From contig JAUNTC010000005.1 in NCBI GenBank assembly GCA_030538915.1, positions 1,110 to 45,290 of the forward strand: a DNA stretch of 44,181 nucleotides, written 5' to 3'. This DNA is from Lachnospiraceae bacterium (GTDB lineage Bacteria > Bacillota > Clostridia > Lachnospirales > Lachnospiraceae). Made by a program: the position numbers and the translations under genes. The notes below the pieces were generated by a model. That model did no database searches and was not told the origin of the DNA. It was given only the letters and a program-made list of their open reading frames with translations. This document shows positions 42,925-44,181 of this stretch, one piece after another (the first letter of the stretch is position 1; every line of letters begins with the position of its first letter).

Positions 42925-43023
42925 ACTAAAAAACCTTCCTTTTCCATGACCGCATCCACATCATCTTTCTATATAAATAAGAGTTGCTTTTTTCAAATTA
43001 TCCCAACCGTATGAAAGATAATG

Positions 43024-43094
43024 GTATACGTTTCATAAATTTGTATACAACTTGTTTCTATGGTGACTATAACACTCCTAATAAAAAAAGTCAA
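43024..43094 (-). promoter_or_regulatory. proC promoter with paired GTATAC operators
   Basis: On minus, TTGACT (43089-43094), 17-bp spacer, TATAGT (43066-43071) with extended TGT. Downstream in the leader are TTGTATACAA (43041-43050) and a second GTATAC (43024-43029), 19 bp apart start to start. The same pair in mirror order lies at the gntR promoter. Confidence 0.75.
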
Positions 43095-43114
43095 CACTAT
43101 TTTTCATTTTTATA

Positions 43115-43170
43115 TTGAATTTTTCTCTAAAACTCGTTATAATTTGTATACAAATAATAAACATGTATAC
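43115..43170 (+). promoter_or_regulatory. gntR promoter with paired GTATAC operators
   Basis: On plus, TTGAAT (43115-43120), 17-bp spacer, TATAAT (43138-43143). TTGTATACAA (43144-43153) follows at once, and a second GTATAC lies at 43165-43170, again 19 bp apart. Binding here would block initiation, implying autoregulation by the GntR protein. Confidence 0.78.
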
Positions 43171-43203
43171 TTTATCGATTTTCTGATCAAGGAGTGGTAC
43201 ACA

Positions 43204-43854
43204 ATGGCTGAAAAAAACATATCACTGGCCGACCAGGCTTATGAAATTATAAAAGAAAACATTATGAATCTTACTTATCCTCCGGGAATGACGCTGACAG
43301 AATCCCGACTGACACATGAACTTGGCATGAGCCGAAGTCCGGTAAGATCTGCGATCCAGATGCTGCAAAAGGAAGGGCTGATTGTCTCCGACTATTATAA
43401 ATCTATGATTGTAAAAGAGATCACAGATGAAGACATTACAGAGCTATATCAGATCCGTGAACTGTTCGAAGGCGCTGCGTTCAAACTCATTTTCACATCC
43501 GGACGTCACGAAGAATACTCTTATCGTATAGAAGAAAAAATCGTCCGCATGTGTGCTGCCTCTTCGGATCTGTACGCCTGGGAGCTTGCAGATACGGCGA
43601 TGCATATGGAGATCATCAGCATTTTTGAAAATGAAAGGATCAACCGTATCTACGAAAATAACCTGACAGAGCTTGTCCGCATCGGTCTTTATTCTATTAA
43701 AAATGGTATGGCAATCCCAAAGACAAATGAAAATCTGAAGAAAATGGTCCAGTATATGCGCAAAGGCAATTACGAAAAATCTTTTGCAATATTAAAAGCA
43801 GACCACTTCGGAACTGGTAAGAATACCGCCTTAAGTGGCCTGCATAATATTTAA
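43204..43854 (+). CDS. GntR-family (FCD-type) transcriptional regulator
   Basis: 216 residues. The N-terminal winged helix reads ADQAYEIIKENIMNLTYPPG and LTESRLTHELGMSRSPVRSAIQMLQKEGLI; the C-terminal all-helical domain (DITELYQIRELFEGAAFKL onward) is of the FCD type that binds small carboxylates. The ATG at 43204 has AAGGAG upstream; the frame extends 48 codons further, but that stretch contains the promoter and operators. It is divergent from proC and both promoters carry the same operator pair, so it probably controls proline synthesis as well as itself. Confidence 0.92.
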   Translation: MAEKNISLADQAYEIIKENIMNLTYPPGMTLTESRLTHELGMSRSPVRSAIQMLQKEGLIVSDYYKSMIVKEITDEDITELYQIRELFEGAAFKLIFTSGRHEEYSYRIEEKIVRMCAASSDLYAWELADTAMHMEIISIFENERINRIYENNLTELVRIGLYSIKNGMAIPKTNENLKKMVQYMRKGNYEKSFAILKADHFGTGKNTALSGLHNI

Positions 43855-43862
43855 TTCAAATG

Positions 43863-43918
43863 AAGATATCTGATCAAAAGCAAAGATTTTCTCTTTTCTT
43901 TATCAGATATCTTTTTTT
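43863..43918 (+). terminator. Terminator of gntR
   Basis: A 12-bp perfect stem (43863-43874 with 43902-43913) with a long, partly pairing loop, followed by seven Ts on plus. Confidence 0.8.
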
Positions 43919-43930
43919 CTTATATTTTCT

Positions 43931-43973
43931 CTAAAAAAGGTCCACCGGACCTTTTTGTCGTATGCATGGCAAC
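43931..43973 (-). repeat. 43-bp terminator-like repeat, copy 2
   Basis: It has the same hairpin and GCATACGAC flank as 42020-42062, one base different (43966). On the minus strand it lies immediately behind the rRNA-operon terminator, in the same relative place as copy 1 behind the proC terminator. Confidence 0.9.
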
Positions 43974-44008
43974 GTAAAAAAACCTGTAAGAATAATCTCT
44001 TACAGGTT
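43974..44008 (-). terminator. Terminator of the rRNA/tRNA-Asn operon
   Basis: An 11-bp perfect stem (43981-43991 with 43998-44008, 6-nt loop), with seven Ts following on minus, 3 nt behind the tRNA discriminator base. Confidence 0.9.
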
Positions 44009-44011
44009 AAG

Positions 44012-44083
44012 CTCCCCGAGTTGGGTTCGAACCAACGACCCTTCGGTTAACAGCCGAATGCTCTGCCGCTGAGCTATCGAGGA
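44012..44083 (-). tRNA. tRNA-Asn (anticodon GTT)
   Basis: On minus a full cloverleaf can be drawn: acceptor TCCTCGA pairing with TCGGGGA (one G-U), D-arm GCTC/GAGC, anticodon arm TTCGG-CTGTTAA-CCGAA with anticodon GTT, and T-arm GTTGG-TTCGAAC-CCAAC, discriminator G. CCA is not encoded. It lies 67 nt after the 23S 3' end and just before a terminator, so it is the last gene of the rRNA operon. Confidence 0.96.
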
Positions 44084-44150
44084 ATATTATTGAAGTTATA
44101 TACCTTCAAAACTGCATACAAGAAATTTCATCCATTACCTATCACCTTGC

Positions 44151-44181
44151 TTGGTCATGCCCTCGACCGATTAGTATCAGT
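44151..44181 (-). rRNA. 23S rRNA, extreme 3' end (cut by window edge)
   Basis: The minus strand reads ACTGATACTAATCGGTCGAG then GGCATGACCAA, the conserved 3' end of Firmicutes 23S rRNA. The exact last base is uncertain by a few nucleotides. No 5S gene fits in the 67 nt between it and tRNA-Asn. Confidence 0.88.

Noticed and set aside
43060..43203. 48-codon N-terminal extension of the GntR protein
   Set aside because: It covers the gntR promoter and operators; AAGGAG lies directly before the ATG at 43204.
1..44181. CRISPR array, prophage, insertion sequence or toxin-antitoxin system
   Set aside because: No spaced direct repeats, transposase, integrase or phage genes were seen on either strand.

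Overview
The window reads as a chromosomal segment of a low-GC Gram-positive gut anaerobe, most likely Lachnospiraceae (Clostridium cluster XIVa). This is an inference from gene content: a D-proline reductase precursor, split PurH functions, a PyrDB/PyrK dihydroorotate dehydrogenase, AddAB, a secG-rnr-smpB block, strong AGGAGG ribosome-binding sites, and the text of the 23S rRNA 3' end with tRNA-Asn directly behind it. I see no phage, integrase, insertion sequence or CRISPR array. Nearly all genes lie on the minus strand; four regulator or membrane genes are on plus.

From the left: the 5' part of prdA (1-250); pyr operon pyrC-pyrF-pyrK-pyrD (4318-367); a cell-division module, CdaR-like regulator-ftsE-ftsX-LytM hydrolase-ctpA (9490-4440); a TagA-like glycosyltransferase; addB-addA recombination nuclease (17506-10506); a DapF-like protein with both catalytic cysteines replaced; a metal operon arsR-P1B ATPase-TPR lipoprotein-hflX (22639-18578); RR-HK-hisH-hisF-ung (27029-22740); secG-rnr-smpB and a small unknown gene (30287-27087); divergent degV/tetR; split purine genes (33886-31943); an acyltransferase; an iron cluster (DUF3841, short Fur, FeoB-associated Cys-rich peptide, DtxR-family regulator, feoB, two feoA; 39628-35166); a Zn/Cd-type P1B ATPase with a separate HMA protein; divergent proC/gntR; and the tail of an rRNA operon (23S 3' end, tRNA-Asn, terminator).

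The most interesting material is regulatory or lies in altered active sites. There is a PyrR-binding-loop-like element 24 nt before pyrC. Three copies of a GTTAG-N6-CTAAC box lie in the iron genes, two of them inside TTGACA-N17 promoters. A palindrome supplies -35 and -10 elements to both degV and tetR. Paired GTATAC operators with identical 19-bp spacing flank the proC and gntR start regions. A 10-bp hairpin occludes the addB start codon. A 43-bp terminator-like repeat follows both proC and the rRNA operon. The DapF-like protein has Ser73/Ser220 instead of Cys, and one P1B ATPase has CPT in place of CPC and Glu in place of the usual TM8 Asp. No single large undescribed system is obvious; these are the best candidates.

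All family assignments come from reading the translations and remembered family motifs; no searches were run.
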